From an uncultured Sunxiuqinia sp. (GTDB lineage: Bacteria; Bacteroidota; Bacteroidia; Bacteroidales; Prolixibacteraceae): a stretch of DNA of 64,000 bases. The position numbers were made by a program, and so were the translations under genes. Of the stretch, positions 36,860 to 46,631 are shown piece after piece. Position 1 is the stretch's first letter, and each line of letters starts with the position of its first letter. Below the pieces are notes generated by a model. That model was not told the DNA's origin. It was given only the letters and a program-made list of their open reading frames with translations, and searched no databases. The DNA lies in assembly GCF_963678245.1 (NCBI RefSeq), contig NZ_OY782776.1, positions 372,001 through 436,000 on the forward strand. The letters are read 5' to 3'.

Positions 36860-39187
36860 ATGAATAAGTACGGATATTTTAACGAAGACGGTACCGAATT
36901 TACAATAACCGATCCGAAGACCCCCAGGGCATTTGATAACTTTTTATGGAATGATGTATTGTTCTCAGGGGTACATCAGACGGGGGTAGGCTTTTTTGAT
37001 TATCAGGTAGACGAGAAAGAAGCAGTGCAACTATTTACCGGTATTGGCCGGATATGCGATTTTGATGTGTTTGGGCGTGACCACTTGATGAGTCGCCTGA
37101 TTTTTGTGCGCGACAACGAAACTGGGGAGTATTGGAACGTAAATTGGGAACCGGTAAAAAAGGCATTTGATGCCTACGAATGTACACACGGTTTGGGTTA
37201 TTCCATTATCAAATCGGAAACCAACAAGATTGGATCATCCTTTCGGATTTTTGTTCCGAAAGGAAAAGATCCAGTTGAACTTTGGACGATGGGTTTTGAA
37301 AATAAGTCAGGTAAGAAAAGGGACTTGAGTGTGTTTATTTACAATCAGTTCCAGTTTTCATACAAATGGGGTTTCAATAGCTATGGCGATATGTTTTTCC
37401 GCACCACTTATTTGAGCGAGGAGAACAATGCATTAATCGCGAACAAGCATCCACATGTAAGCCCGCACGATCACCAAACAGCTTTTATGGCTCCTGACAA
37501 AGAGATTGTAGGATTTGACGGTAGCCGCGATGCATTTGTCGGTCAGTACAACAGCATGAATGAGCCACAGGTGGTGGTTGAAGGCAAATGCCGCAGTTCC
37601 ATCGGTTCAAGTGATGCGACGGTTGGTGTGACCCAGTTTAAGCTGGAATTGGAACCTGGACAATCTGAAACAATCAACCTCGTATTAGGTATTTCTGATT
37701 CGGAGGAGGACATGAAGCCGCTGAAAGAAAAGTACCTCAGTAAAATGGATGAGGCTTTTGAACAGTTGAAAGAATATCATAAAGGTTTTATTGCCAACAA
37801 CCGTTTTAATACACCTGATGAGCACCTGAACCGAATGTTGAATGTCTGGATGAAGCATCAAACAGCTTACGGAGCGCAGTGGTGCCGTTGGGGATGGATG
37901 GGATATCGCGACATCGTGCAGCATGGTTACGGCGTTTCCTCGTTTAATCCGGAGCGTACAAAAGAAATTTTAAGGGAATCGTTACAACATCAATACGCAT
38001 CTGGAATGGCCTTGCGTGGCTGGAACCCGGTTGATACTAAACCTTATTCAGATAGCGCATTGTGGTTGGTATTCACCTTAATTTCTTACTTAAAAGAAAC
38101 AGCTGATTTCGATTTTCTTAATGAAGAAATCAAATTCTTCGACGAAGGATCGGGCACGGTGTTGCAACACATTGAAGTGGCCTTAAACTTCCTTGAAAGC
38201 AATAAGGGATCGCACGATTTGGTATTGATTAAATTTGGTGACTGGAACGATTCGTTAACAGCGATTGGCAAGGAAGGACGCGGGGAAAGTGTTTGGTTAA
38301 GCATGGCTTATGCCGAGGCGTTACGCCAAATGATTGACCTGTTTGAACAGCTGGAAGATGGCCGTGCAAGCGAGTACAACCTTCGATATAAAAACATAAA
38401 AGACGCGATTAATAAAAATGCATGGGATGGTGACTGGTACATCCGTTGTTACGATGATAATGGACGTGCCGTGGGATCTGATGCCAGTGAGCAGGGAAAG
38501 ATCTTCCTGAATGCACAAAGCTGGTCGATGATTGCCGGCATTGCTGACGAACAGCGCACTCAGCAGGTGATTGATTCTTCGAATAAAATGTTGAAGACAG
38601 ATATTGGTTATTTGTTGCTGGCTCCAACGTTCCTAAAACCAGACCAGCATATCGGGCGCATTAGCTACATGGAACCGGGTATTTGTGAAAACGGAACGGT
38701 TTATTCCCACGTGAATGTTTGGATGATAATGGGCTTGCTTCGTGCAGGACGCGTGGAAGAGGCTTACCAAGAATTTAAGCAAATTACACCTGGCTATTTC
38801 TCAGGAAGCGATGACGATGCCAAGCAGAATATGCCGCCATACATATATGCAAATGGTTGTTACGGACCAGATCACAAAAACAACAAATTCCAGATGGAAT
38901 TTACCTGGATTACCGGCTCTGTAGCGTGGTTTTATAACGTATTAACCAAAGAAATGGCCGGTATCCAGCCTGACTTTGATCAACTGGTCATTGATCCGAA
39001 ACTACCGAAAGAGTGGAACGAGATTTGTGTCAGCCGTATTTTCAGGGGAAAGAGTTTTGATATTCAAATTAATCGTTCTTTAGTGTCTGAAACAACCGTA
39101 ACTCTTAACGGAAACGTAATCAAAGGCAATCAAATTAAATTAGCTGATTGTCAATCATTCAATAAGGTAAATGTTTTGATTCCTTAA
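36860..39187 (+). CDS. GH94 family inverting glycoside phosphorylase
   Basis: A 775-residue protein with no signal peptide, therefore cytosolic. GH94 features are the start MNKYGYFNEDGTEFTITDPKTPRAFDNFLWND, the beta-sandwich with YSIIKSETNKIGSSFRIFVP, then GYRDIVQHGYGV, GWNPVDTKPYSDSALWLVFTL, KFGDWNDSLTAIGKEGRGESVWLSMAYAEAL (acidic GDWND at 460-464) and the terminal EFTWITGSVAWFYNVLTKEM. Family enzymes cleave beta-linked glucosyl or related disaccharides with phosphate, giving sugar 1-phosphate. The exact disaccharide is unknown. It lies 30 bp after the esterase gene and 11 bp before the GH28-like gene. Confidence 0.92.
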   Translation: MNKYGYFNEDGTEFTITDPKTPRAFDNFLWNDVLFSGVHQTGVGFFDYQVDEKEAVQLFTGIGRICDFDVFGRDHLMSRLIFVRDNETGEYWNVNWEPVKKAFDAYECTHGLGYSIIKSETNKIGSSFRIFVPKGKDPVELWTMGFENKSGKKRDLSVFIYNQFQFSYKWGFNSYGDMFFRTTYLSEENNALIANKHPHVSPHDHQTAFMAPDKEIVGFDGSRDAFVGQYNSMNEPQVVVEGKCRSSIGSSDATVGVTQFKLELEPGQSETINLVLGISDSEEDMKPLKEKYLSKMDEAFEQLKEYHKGFIANNRFNTPDEHLNRMLNVWMKHQTAYGAQWCRWGWMGYRDIVQHGYGVSSFNPERTKEILRESLQHQYASGMALRGWNPVDTKPYSDSALWLVFTLISYLKETADFDFLNEEIKFFDEGSGTVLQHIEVALNFLESNKGSHDLVLIKFGDWNDSLTAIGKEGRGESVWLSMAYAEALRQMIDLFEQLEDGRASEYNLRYKNIKDAINKNAWDGDWYIRCYDDNGRAVGSDASEQGKIFLNAQSWSMIAGIADEQRTQQVIDSSNKMLKTDIGYLLLAPTFLKPDQHIGRISYMEPGICENGTVYSHVNVWMIMGLLRAGRVEEAYQEFKQITPGYFSGSDDDAKQNMPPYIYANGCYGPDHKNNKFQMEFTWITGSVAWFYNVLTKEMAGIQPDFDQLVIDPKLPKEWNEICVSRIFRGKSFDIQINRSLVSETTVTLNGNVIKGNQIKLADCQSFNKVNVLIP

Positions 39188-39198
39188 CAAATTTGAAT

Positions 39199-40725
39199 AT
39201 GAAATTTATTTACAGTTGTCTTGCTCTCTTACTTTTTTCTCAAATTCTGGTTGCTAAAGAATTTGATGTAACGAAATATGGCGCTATTGGCAACGGGGAA
39301 TTTTTAAATACTGAATTAATTAATCAGGCGATAAAAGATTGTCATGCTTCGGGCGGGGGAACTGTTCGTTTCCCTTCCGGAATTTTCCTTTCGGGATCGA
39401 TTCAAATGCTAAGTAACGTGACGATTGATTTGGATGCGGGGGCTAAAATCCTGGCAAGTCCGAATTTGGAAGATTACGACGATTTGGGGATAAAATCGGA
39501 GGGCAGAAGTACTTCGTTCATTTGGGCAAAAGATGCGACGAATATTTCTATAATTGGTCGTGGAACTATTGATGGCAATGACATGGCCTTTTTTGATGAA
39601 GGAGTAACCGAACCTGAATGGGAGGTGGATTATTCAGTTATTCGACAAGGAAGTGATTTTAAAGTTCGATTGCCTGATGGACCGCTTAAAACGAAAGATC
39701 GGCCTGGCATGTTGATGACTTTCATTGAGTGTGAAAACATGCTTTTCGAAGGGATCACTGTTCAAAAAGCACCGAACTGGAATATTCACCTTGCTTGTTG
39801 TAAATATGTAGATTTCACTAATGTCAAAGTGCTGAACAGCTTACTGGTTCCAAATTCTGATGGATTGGATATCAGTCAGTCGCAGCATGTGCACATCTCT
39901 GGATGTACCTTAATTGCGGGAGACGATGGAATTGCCATTAGTCCTTGTGCTGACGGCTTTTGTGATGGCGAGGCTCGTGATATTACAGTAACGAATTGTA
40001 CCATTGAATCACGCTCTGCGGCTATTCGTTTAGGCTGGGCAAAAAGCCGGATTAGTAATTGTGTCTTTCAAAATCTGATATTGAATAGCAACCGGGGTAT
40101 TTGCATAAATGGGCGCTTGGGTGAAACCATTGAAAACATCATATTCTCTGATTTGATCATTAACACCCGCTTACATTCTGGTTGGTGGGGCAAAGCTGAG
40201 CCCATCCACATTTCGGAAATGCCCTTGGATAACTCTTATGAAGATGCTGAGTTGAGGAACGAGCATCCCATTATACAAAACATTCGTTTTTCAAATATTC
40301 AAATCAATAGCGAGGCTGGAATCCTGTTGTATGCATTTCATCCGAACTCAATCAGGAATATCACCTTTGATGGTATTGATATGCAAATTTCAAATGGGAA
40401 ATTCCAGCAATACTCTGGTGGAAATTTCGATTTACGTCCTTCAAAAGATCATGAATTATCTGTATTTGCACATGATATTCCTGCCTTCTATTTAAAAGGA
40501 ACAAAGGATATTTCAATCAAAAACTATTCACTGAAGTGGTTGGATGAAATGCCCGATTACTATACCAATGCCATTTACGGGGAAGATCTTGACGGACTTT
40601 TGATAGATGATGTACAGTTGTCTGTACCTCCAGAAACCGATCATCCTGAAATCTATTTAAAGAACGGATCCAATTTAACTCTTGATGAGAAGCAACAATC
40701 CGTTCAAAAAGAAAATATACAATAA
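39199..40725 (+). CDS. GH28-like right-handed beta-helix protein, divergent
   Basis: A 508-residue secreted protein. I chose ATG 39199 over the TTG two codons earlier. The signal peptide ends near LVAKE. The N-terminal FDVTKYGAIGNGEFLNTELINQAIKDCHASGGGTVRFPSG is the classic pectate-lyase-3/GH28 beginning. The helix keeps NSDGLDI (Asp221) and AGDDGIAI (Asp242, Asp243), matching the three GH28 aspartates. The GHG motif is replaced by the region ESRSAAIRLG and the RIK motif by GICINGRLG, so the usual His and Arg/Lys are missing. It may hydrolyse a different uronate or galactose linkage, or have altered catalysis. Confidence 0.82.
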   Translation: MKFIYSCLALLLFSQILVAKEFDVTKYGAIGNGEFLNTELINQAIKDCHASGGGTVRFPSGIFLSGSIQMLSNVTIDLDAGAKILASPNLEDYDDLGIKSEGRSTSFIWAKDATNISIIGRGTIDGNDMAFFDEGVTEPEWEVDYSVIRQGSDFKVRLPDGPLKTKDRPGMLMTFIECENMLFEGITVQKAPNWNIHLACCKYVDFTNVKVLNSLLVPNSDGLDISQSQHVHISGCTLIAGDDGIAISPCADGFCDGEARDITVTNCTIESRSAAIRLGWAKSRISNCVFQNLILNSNRGICINGRLGETIENIIFSDLIINTRLHSGWWGKAEPIHISEMPLDNSYEDAELRNEHPIIQNIRFSNIQINSEAGILLYAFHPNSIRNITFDGIDMQISNGKFQQYSGGNFDLRPSKDHELSVFAHDIPAFYLKGTKDISIKNYSLKWLDEMPDYYTNAIYGEDLDGLLIDDVQLSVPPETDHPEIYLKNGSNLTLDEKQQSVQKENIQ

Positions 40726-40748
40726 ACTAACATACTAAAACCTATTCA

Positions 40749-42743
40749 ATGAAAACGAAATCTATTATCCATTTACTGATAAGTGCATGTATGGTTTTTG
40801 CCTGCACAGAGAAAACCCCCGAAATAATAAAGATATCCAAAGAAATGGTCATCAACGAAACCGGTTCAGGCGAGCATATGAATTGGTTTGATGAACAAGA
40901 TACCACTGCCGTTCCAGAAACAATGTGGGATACTTATGGTGTGACAAGCTACTGGCCGGCTGGTTTGGCAATTGATTTGGGATGTAAATACCAAATCAAT
41001 TCGGTTTGGGTATTTGATGGCAAAAAGGAAAAAAACATTGAAGGTGGTGTTTTGCAAATCTCGTCTGGTAAACCTTTTGCTTGGGAGAATACTCATGTGT
41101 TGGAAATGCAAAACAGTGGTAAATGGTTAAAACTTGACTTGAATACCGAAACACAATTTATCCAACTGCAAAAGCAGGCTACAAAGCAATTTGATAAAAC
41201 CAACGAATTTCCGAAGAATTGTGATGTTGCAATTCAGGAAGTGGTTATCGTTGGTTATCCTATCGAAGAAAAGTTAGTGGAAGATGTAGCGATTACCCAG
41301 AAACCGGTTACAACAACCATGGATAAGTTTATCGGTATGAATTCCTATATCAATACTCCTGACCGTGTGCATGAAGCTGTTGGTAGCGTTCGTGAATATC
41401 GTCCATGGCGTTGGAATGGGGGGGTGGATTTGGAAACTCCAATTGATTGGGGAGATATTAGAAGAGATAAAGTAGCAAACGAGTATGCAGGTATGAAGAT
41501 CGGGAATAGCGATGAATATTACCAAAGAATGCTGGATATGGGCATTGAATGCATGCCATGCATTCACCGTCATGTTGATGAAGCTAATGAAGAAGAAAGC
41601 AAACCTAATTTTGGAGGAGATCCGGCTGACCCATTTTCATACAAATTAATTTCTGATTATTCATTTCAATACGTTGCCCGCTATGGGCACAACAAGGTTG
41701 AGGAAAGCCTGCTGAGGACAACCGAAGCCAGTCCGAAAAAAACAGGAATGGGCTTAATTCGCTACTTTGAAAATTGGAATGAACCTAACGGCTGGTGGGG
41801 ATACCCATCCGAACATTTCACACCCTACGAATTTGCCGCATTTTGCAGTGCCTCTTACGATGGTCATCTGAACCAAATGGGAGAAGGTTTTGGAATAAAA
41901 AATGCTGATCCAACTATGGGGTATGTATTTGGTGGTTTAGCCGGTATTTCTTTGGATTATGTGAAAGCCATGAAATTATGGTCTGATTATCACCGAAATG
42001 GGGATTTCCCTGCAGATGTGATTAATCTACATAACTACTGTAACACCATGGGTAAACAACATTCCGGCAAAAAAGCGCATGGAATTAGTCCTGAAGCTGA
42101 TAATTTGAAAGCCAAACTGGAAGCGGTGATTCAGTGGAGAGACGAAAGCCTTCCAAATAAGGAAGTTTGGTTAAGCGAATTTGGATGGGATACCGATGAA
42201 TACACGTATCAATCTGCGGCTTTTGGACATGAACTTTATCCTGATGGAATTACCATGGAGGAAATTCAGGGGCAATGGCTGGTTCGCGAGTTCTTAATTG
42301 GTGCTGCTGCCGGATTAGACCGAATGCAGATGTTTTTGGCAAACGACCTAAAAAATTATCCACATGGCGTTTACGGAAGTTGCGGTTTTATCACGGTGAA
42401 TGAAGAATACAAGCCTTCCTGGTATTATGTGAAAACATTGAAACACGCATTGTCAGGAATGTTGTTTGAAAAAGAAATCAATTCCGGAAATGAAAACGTC
42501 TGGATTTATGAATTTAAGAACCCGGAAACAGGTAGGGGAGCGTATGTCCTTTGGTGTCCTACATCTGACGGGACTACCGTAAATGGTTATGAATTGAAAT
42601 TGCCTAATGGAGTGAGTGCTACTCAAATTTCGATGCAAGACAAGGAGGAACTTGGGGTTAATGAAAAACTAACAGTTAATGATCAAAAAGTAAAAGTAGA
42701 TGTCAGTGAATGGCCTGTAATTATTCAGATTGACAAACCATAA
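40749..42743 (+). CDS. Clan GH-A-like hydrolase with N-terminal discoidin-like domain, lipoprotein (paralogue 2 of 4)
   Basis: A 664-residue lipoprotein (lipobox MVFAC, Cys19). Residues about 25-175 look like an F5/8-type discoidin carbohydrate-binding domain (WPAGLAIDLGCKYQINSVWVFDG ... WLKLDLNTETQFIQLQ). The catalytic barrel begins near MDKFIGMNSYINTP, with acid/base Glu345 in ENWNEPNGWW and nucleophile Glu477 in VWLSEFGWDTD. A beta-sandwich tail (RGAYVLWCPTSDGTTVNGYELKL) follows. It is the most divergent of the four paralogues and the only one with an extra N-terminal domain. Lipid anchoring suggests the outer membrane. It follows the GH28-like gene by 23 bp. Confidence 0.8.
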   Translation: MKTKSIIHLLISACMVFACTEKTPEIIKISKEMVINETGSGEHMNWFDEQDTTAVPETMWDTYGVTSYWPAGLAIDLGCKYQINSVWVFDGKKEKNIEGGVLQISSGKPFAWENTHVLEMQNSGKWLKLDLNTETQFIQLQKQATKQFDKTNEFPKNCDVAIQEVVIVGYPIEEKLVEDVAITQKPVTTTMDKFIGMNSYINTPDRVHEAVGSVREYRPWRWNGGVDLETPIDWGDIRRDKVANEYAGMKIGNSDEYYQRMLDMGIECMPCIHRHVDEANEEESKPNFGGDPADPFSYKLISDYSFQYVARYGHNKVEESLLRTTEASPKKTGMGLIRYFENWNEPNGWWGYPSEHFTPYEFAAFCSASYDGHLNQMGEGFGIKNADPTMGYVFGGLAGISLDYVKAMKLWSDYHRNGDFPADVINLHNYCNTMGKQHSGKKAHGISPEADNLKAKLEAVIQWRDESLPNKEVWLSEFGWDTDEYTYQSAAFGHELYPDGITMEEIQGQWLVREFLIGAAAGLDRMQMFLANDLKNYPHGVYGSCGFITVNEEYKPSWYYVKTLKHALSGMLFEKEINSGNENVWIYEFKNPETGRGAYVLWCPTSDGTTVNGYELKLPNGVSATQISMQDKEELGVNEKLTVNDQKVKVDVSEWPVIIQIDKP

Positions 42744-42747
42744 TAGT

Positions 42748-44757
42748 ATGATTAAGCTAAAAACTAAAACAACCAAATTTTTGATTTTCTTTCTGACATT
42801 TGTGTTATCTGCAACTGTTGGAACATCATCTAACAATTTATATAGAAAAGATACCAATGGAGAATTTGTGACTTTCATATCTCCCTTTTATGCTATTGCT
42901 TTTGCCAAAGATTTTCCGATGATGGCATACTTCAATATTGAGTCTGGAGGCAGGAGCAGAAGGCTAATGGACAAATCGTTGCTCCGCTCCGGATTGGGAG
43001 GAACTGTTGTCAACAGAAACGAAGATTCATTTGGTGTTGAATGTGAAGTTGCGGTTGATGGCAATGAACTGAAATATTTAGGCATCCCTTTTTCGGCAGA
43101 TGAAAACCAATCGATGTCTGTTTCAGCAGTTGATGAGCGTAATTTTCAGATGCAATTTACAAACACAAATTTAATTGATGGCGAGTTTTTCAAAATAGCA
43201 ACAGCTCCCGATATTGCACCGGTTACCGTTTGGGCAACGGCTAGCAAAATTCGAGCATCCAATAAGTACGACCGGGAGGTTTCGTTTTATAATCCCAGAG
43301 TGCGGAAAGCGTCGTATGAGCTTCCGGCTATTTTACATTTTCCCGATTATGGGCTGGTGAAAGTGGAAACTGATAACGAGGAGGTCTTTCTACAAGAGCA
43401 TATTATTCCGGATTATTCCAATGTTGGGTTATCGCTTGGGCCATTCAACCGCGGGACACACCCGGGATTCCGGGCTTACCACAAAGGGACAGTAATGCTG
43501 TCGTTTCATTCAAAAAGCAAAATCACGCAAGCCGGATTAAAATTTACGGTCTTGGACGAGAACTATCCACGAATTGAAGGTTGTGATTTTACAGATTCCC
43601 GTTTTGATGGTTTGAAACGTTGCTGGCAGAATTCCTTTCCTGTGAAACCTGTCCAGCAGTGCATGGGCGATAATATCTTGCTGAACGGAATTGCTCATTT
43701 ATCAATGGGCTTCAAAGCTGATATGCTTGTTTTTACTCCCGATCTACCTTCAAAAGAAACCATGATTGTGGCTCTAGAACGAGCTTTGGAAGCAACTTTT
43801 GCTGAACGCGTTCAGGAAGATGGAAGAATTAAAGATTATGGATGGGAGAGCACGGAAGTAAGTTTGATTACACTTTACGATTATTTGCTTGTTTCCAACG
43901 ATTGGGAGTTTGTCGACAGGCATTTGACAAAAATAAAACGTGTTGTTCAATCTGTAGTCGATACAGATGTAGATCAGGATGGGATTTTTGAATCTCCTTT
44001 TCATGGTAATCGTTTTGAAGAGAACCGGAGCAGTTTAAACTGGTGGGATGATTTTGCATTTGGGCATAAAGATGCCTACGTCAATATAAAAGCTTATCGG
44101 GCATTGAAAGGTATGAAGAATGTCTTTTCGAAATTAGAGATGGCTGAAGATGTGGAAAACATTGAAAAACAGCTCGCCCTTTTTAGGTCGGCCTTTCATA
44201 AAACCTTTTATAATCCAGAGACAGGCGTATATGCCGGTTGGATAAGTGAAGACGGCAAGGTGCATGATTATCTATTCACATTCATTAACGGAATGGCAAT
44301 CAATCAGGGATTGGTTGAAGGTGAGCTGGCAAAAGACATCATGCATAGGCTTTTAACTCAGCTTGAGAAAGAAGGATACGATTTTGTGTATGGTGTTCCG
44401 GGACCGGCCATGGAGGTTGTCCACGAAGATCGTCAGAAGTGGGATGAAATGGCTCAATGGGGGCGGTACGAAAACGGGGGAATGTGTGGTCAAACAGCCT
44501 ATCATTTTATCCAGGCTTTATATAACGTTGGGATGCGTGAAAAGGCTAATGAAATCCTGTTTAAGATGATGGCAACTTTCGAAAAAGAACCAACTCATTC
44601 AGGCGTTTTTCCAGGCTATTTACAAAGCGTTGACTGGCGTACGAAAGGCGGTGCACCCACCGGATATAACTATTTGGCAGATAACTATTACTTTTTATTG
44701 GCAGCCGTTACCGGCTATTATGGAGTAAAATTTCCTGAATTAAAAAATGAAGAATAG
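42748..44757 (+). CDS. Six-hairpin (alpha/alpha)6 glycosidase-like protein, unassigned
   Basis: A 669-residue protein from ATG 42748, four bp after the previous stop; the in-frame TTG at 42730 would overlap and give no better signal peptide. The signal peptide covers about residues 1-24. The N-terminal 290 residues are beta-rich. The rest looks like an (alpha/alpha)6 barrel: DGRIKDYGWESTEVSLITLYDYLLVS, VDTDVDQDGIFESPFHGNRFEENRSSLNWWDDFAFGHKDAYVN, YAGWISEDGKVHDYLF and WGRYENGGMCGQTAYHFIQALY. Acidic residues in KDYGWES and NWWDDF are catalytic candidates. I recognise the six-hairpin superfamily (GH78, GH63, GH15 and similar) but no specific family. Confidence 0.65.
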   Translation: MIKLKTKTTKFLIFFLTFVLSATVGTSSNNLYRKDTNGEFVTFISPFYAIAFAKDFPMMAYFNIESGGRSRRLMDKSLLRSGLGGTVVNRNEDSFGVECEVAVDGNELKYLGIPFSADENQSMSVSAVDERNFQMQFTNTNLIDGEFFKIATAPDIAPVTVWATASKIRASNKYDREVSFYNPRVRKASYELPAILHFPDYGLVKVETDNEEVFLQEHIIPDYSNVGLSLGPFNRGTHPGFRAYHKGTVMLSFHSKSKITQAGLKFTVLDENYPRIEGCDFTDSRFDGLKRCWQNSFPVKPVQQCMGDNILLNGIAHLSMGFKADMLVFTPDLPSKETMIVALERALEATFAERVQEDGRIKDYGWESTEVSLITLYDYLLVSNDWEFVDRHLTKIKRVVQSVVDTDVDQDGIFESPFHGNRFEENRSSLNWWDDFAFGHKDAYVNIKAYRALKGMKNVFSKLEMAEDVENIEKQLALFRSAFHKTFYNPETGVYAGWISEDGKVHDYLFTFINGMAINQGLVEGELAKDIMHRLLTQLEKEGYDFVYGVPGPAMEVVHEDRQKWDEMAQWGRYENGGMCGQTAYHFIQALYNVGMREKANEILFKMMATFEKEPTHSGVFPGYLQSVDWRTKGGAPTGYNYLADNYYFLLAAVTGYYGVKFPELKNEE

Positions 44758-44760
44758 CGA

Positions 44761-45567
44761 ATGAATTTGACAAATACATCAGTTAGATATAAAACGAAGG
44801 GAGTTGTGTTTGTTTTTGATATCCTAATGATTATCTGTGCTCTTTTATTTCTTTCTATCGAATGTAATGACTATATAAATACCAAAGCAGATTCTGCTGA
44901 GATATCGTCACTCAAACCAACAATAGTATACAGTAACAACTCACTGGATTCAACATCGATTTTTAAGATAGACGGTTCAACGCGATTGCTATCAAGAAGT
45001 GATCGAGTTGGGATTCATGCTACAAGTGCACACTCACGATTTTCATATAACAAGCATTTGTTTAATTCTCAAAAAGGAATCTTTAGTGTCTGGTTAATGC
45101 CGTTGGGTGATTTGACTGCATTGGTGAATTATCCCGGAATGGCCCGTGATAACGAGTTCTACAATATATTTCCTGTTGTAACTGATCATGCTAATGTTTG
45201 TGATGTGTGGTCAGCAAATTTTAGCTTCTACATCAACAAGGTTTGGCATTCTGGTATAACTGCAAAGTTTGTTAAAGAAAACGGAAACGACAACTACAGT
45301 CATGCATCAGTTGCTGCCAATCATTCTGAATTTGAGAAGTATCATTGGTATCAGCTTATGCTTAGTTGGGATTTTCAGAAAAATGAAATGGTAATGTACA
45401 TCAAAGGAGTAAAGGTTGGTAGCCACGATACAACAGCAGAAAAGCTAAATGTAAGCTTTTTGAAACCGAACGATTTAGAAACGTTTTATGTGCAGGGATA
45501 TACGGTAGGACCAAAACTTACGGATGAAGGATTATTTGCAGAAACTTCGGAATTTGAAGGTGTATAA
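44761..45567 (+). CDS. LamG/concanavalin-like hypothetical protein, possibly truncated
   Basis: A 268-residue protein starting 3 bp after the previous stop. One hydrophobic segment (FDILMIICALLFLSIEC) could be a signal or anchor; the residues before the Cys (SIEC) do not make a good lipobox. The remainder looks like a jelly-roll of the LamG type: KHLFNSQKGIFSVWLMPLGDL, YHWYQLMLSWDFQKNEMVMYIKGVKVG. It ends abruptly after FEGV, and about 97 bp without a gene follow. In Bacteroidota such domains often front longer proteins, so this may be a truncated gene. No enzymatic function is visible. Confidence 0.6.
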   Translation: MNLTNTSVRYKTKGVVFVFDILMIICALLFLSIECNDYINTKADSAEISSLKPTIVYSNNSLDSTSIFKIDGSTRLLSRSDRVGIHATSAHSRFSYNKHLFNSQKGIFSVWLMPLGDLTALVNYPGMARDNEFYNIFPVVTDHANVCDVWSANFSFYINKVWHSGITAKFVKENGNDNYSHASVAANHSEFEKYHWYQLMLSWDFQKNEMVMYIKGVKVGSHDTTAEKLNVSFLKPNDLETFYVQGYTVGPKLTDEGLFAETSEFEGV

Positions 45568-45664
45568 CAGGAATATGAATTTTGAGATTTGGATGAGTGA
45601 TGCGAATTAATTGAAGATTTATAGATTCAAATCAGATCTCATGGATAATTAATACAGAATTAGA

Positions 45665-46543
45665 ATGAATAATATGAAGTGGATAATATTGGTTCTGTCA
45701 ATCTTTTTTTCTCTTGATACGATATTTGCAGCTCAAAAAGAAACGGATGAAATACATGTGCAGGAGGTTTATAAAACGATTGACACTCTTGAGCTAACCA
45801 TTGATATCTTTTATTCAAAAGAAACAATTACAGACCTCAATAATACGGCTATCGTATTTTTTCACGGAGGTGGATGGGCTTTTGGCACACCTGATAAGTT
45901 GTTCTCTGCCTGTGAAAGGTATGCGAAAATGGGAATAATTTGTTTTTGTGTTGACTATCGGTTGTCGAATGATAAAGGCACGGCTCCCCATAATAATATT
46001 ACTCCGATTGAATCACTAATGGATGTAAAATCAGCCATACGATGGGTCCGCAAAAATTCAGACAGGTTCAATATCAATCCTGAAAAAATTGTAGCTTCAG
46101 GACAATCGGCAGGAGGACACTTAGCAATATCAACTTCTATTATTGAGAAATATAACGAAAGCTCGGATGACTTTAGCATTAGCTGTGTCCCTAACGCCGT
46201 AATGAGTTTTTCAGGAACGGTTAATACTGTTGAAGCCTGGTGCGACCATTTATTGGGAAAAAGAAGAACAGAAATATGGAATATATCACCATTTCATAAT
46301 TTGAAAGGAGATTTACCTCCAATGATTCAGTTTCATGGAATGCAAGATGCCACCGTGCCTTTCTGGACTATTGAATTTTTCAAGCGAGAAACTGAAGCTT
46401 TGGGGAATTATTTTGAATTGCATAAATATCCCGGACGAAAACATTACTTAGGAAAAGGAAATCCCAAATACTCAGAATATTTTGATGATGAAATATTAGA
46501 GATTGCCGATGAATTTCTAAGAAATCAAGGGTTAATTAAATAA
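45665..46543 (+). CDS. Alpha/beta-hydrolase esterase (BD-FAE/HSL-like)
   Basis: A 292-residue secreted serine hydrolase (signal peptide to about residue 23, IFAAQ). It has the oxyanion-hole motif FFHGGGWAFG, nucleophile Ser148 in ASGQSAGGH, the probable acid Asp in HGMQDATVPF and catalytic His in GRKHYLG. This class includes acetyl- and feruloyl-type carbohydrate esterases. In context it probably removes acyl groups from the PUL B polysaccharide in the periplasm. A second Met (residue 4) is an alternative start. Confidence 0.87.
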   Translation: MNNMKWIILVLSIFFSLDTIFAAQKETDEIHVQEVYKTIDTLELTIDIFYSKETITDLNNTAIVFFHGGGWAFGTPDKLFSACERYAKMGIICFCVDYRLSNDKGTAPHNNITPIESLMDVKSAIRWVRKNSDRFNINPEKIVASGQSAGGHLAISTSIIEKYNESSDDFSISCVPNAVMSFSGTVNTVEAWCDHLLGKRRTEIWNISPFHNLKGDLPPMIQFHGMQDATVPFWTIEFFKRETEALGNYFELHKYPGRKHYLGKGNPKYSEYFDDEILEIADEFLRNQGLIK

Positions 46544-46631
46544 GTTAATTCCAGATGATAAGATTTCAGCAATAATTAATTACAAAAACTGAAAATGATT
46601 AACTTTTAAATTGAGAACTAATCTAATATCA

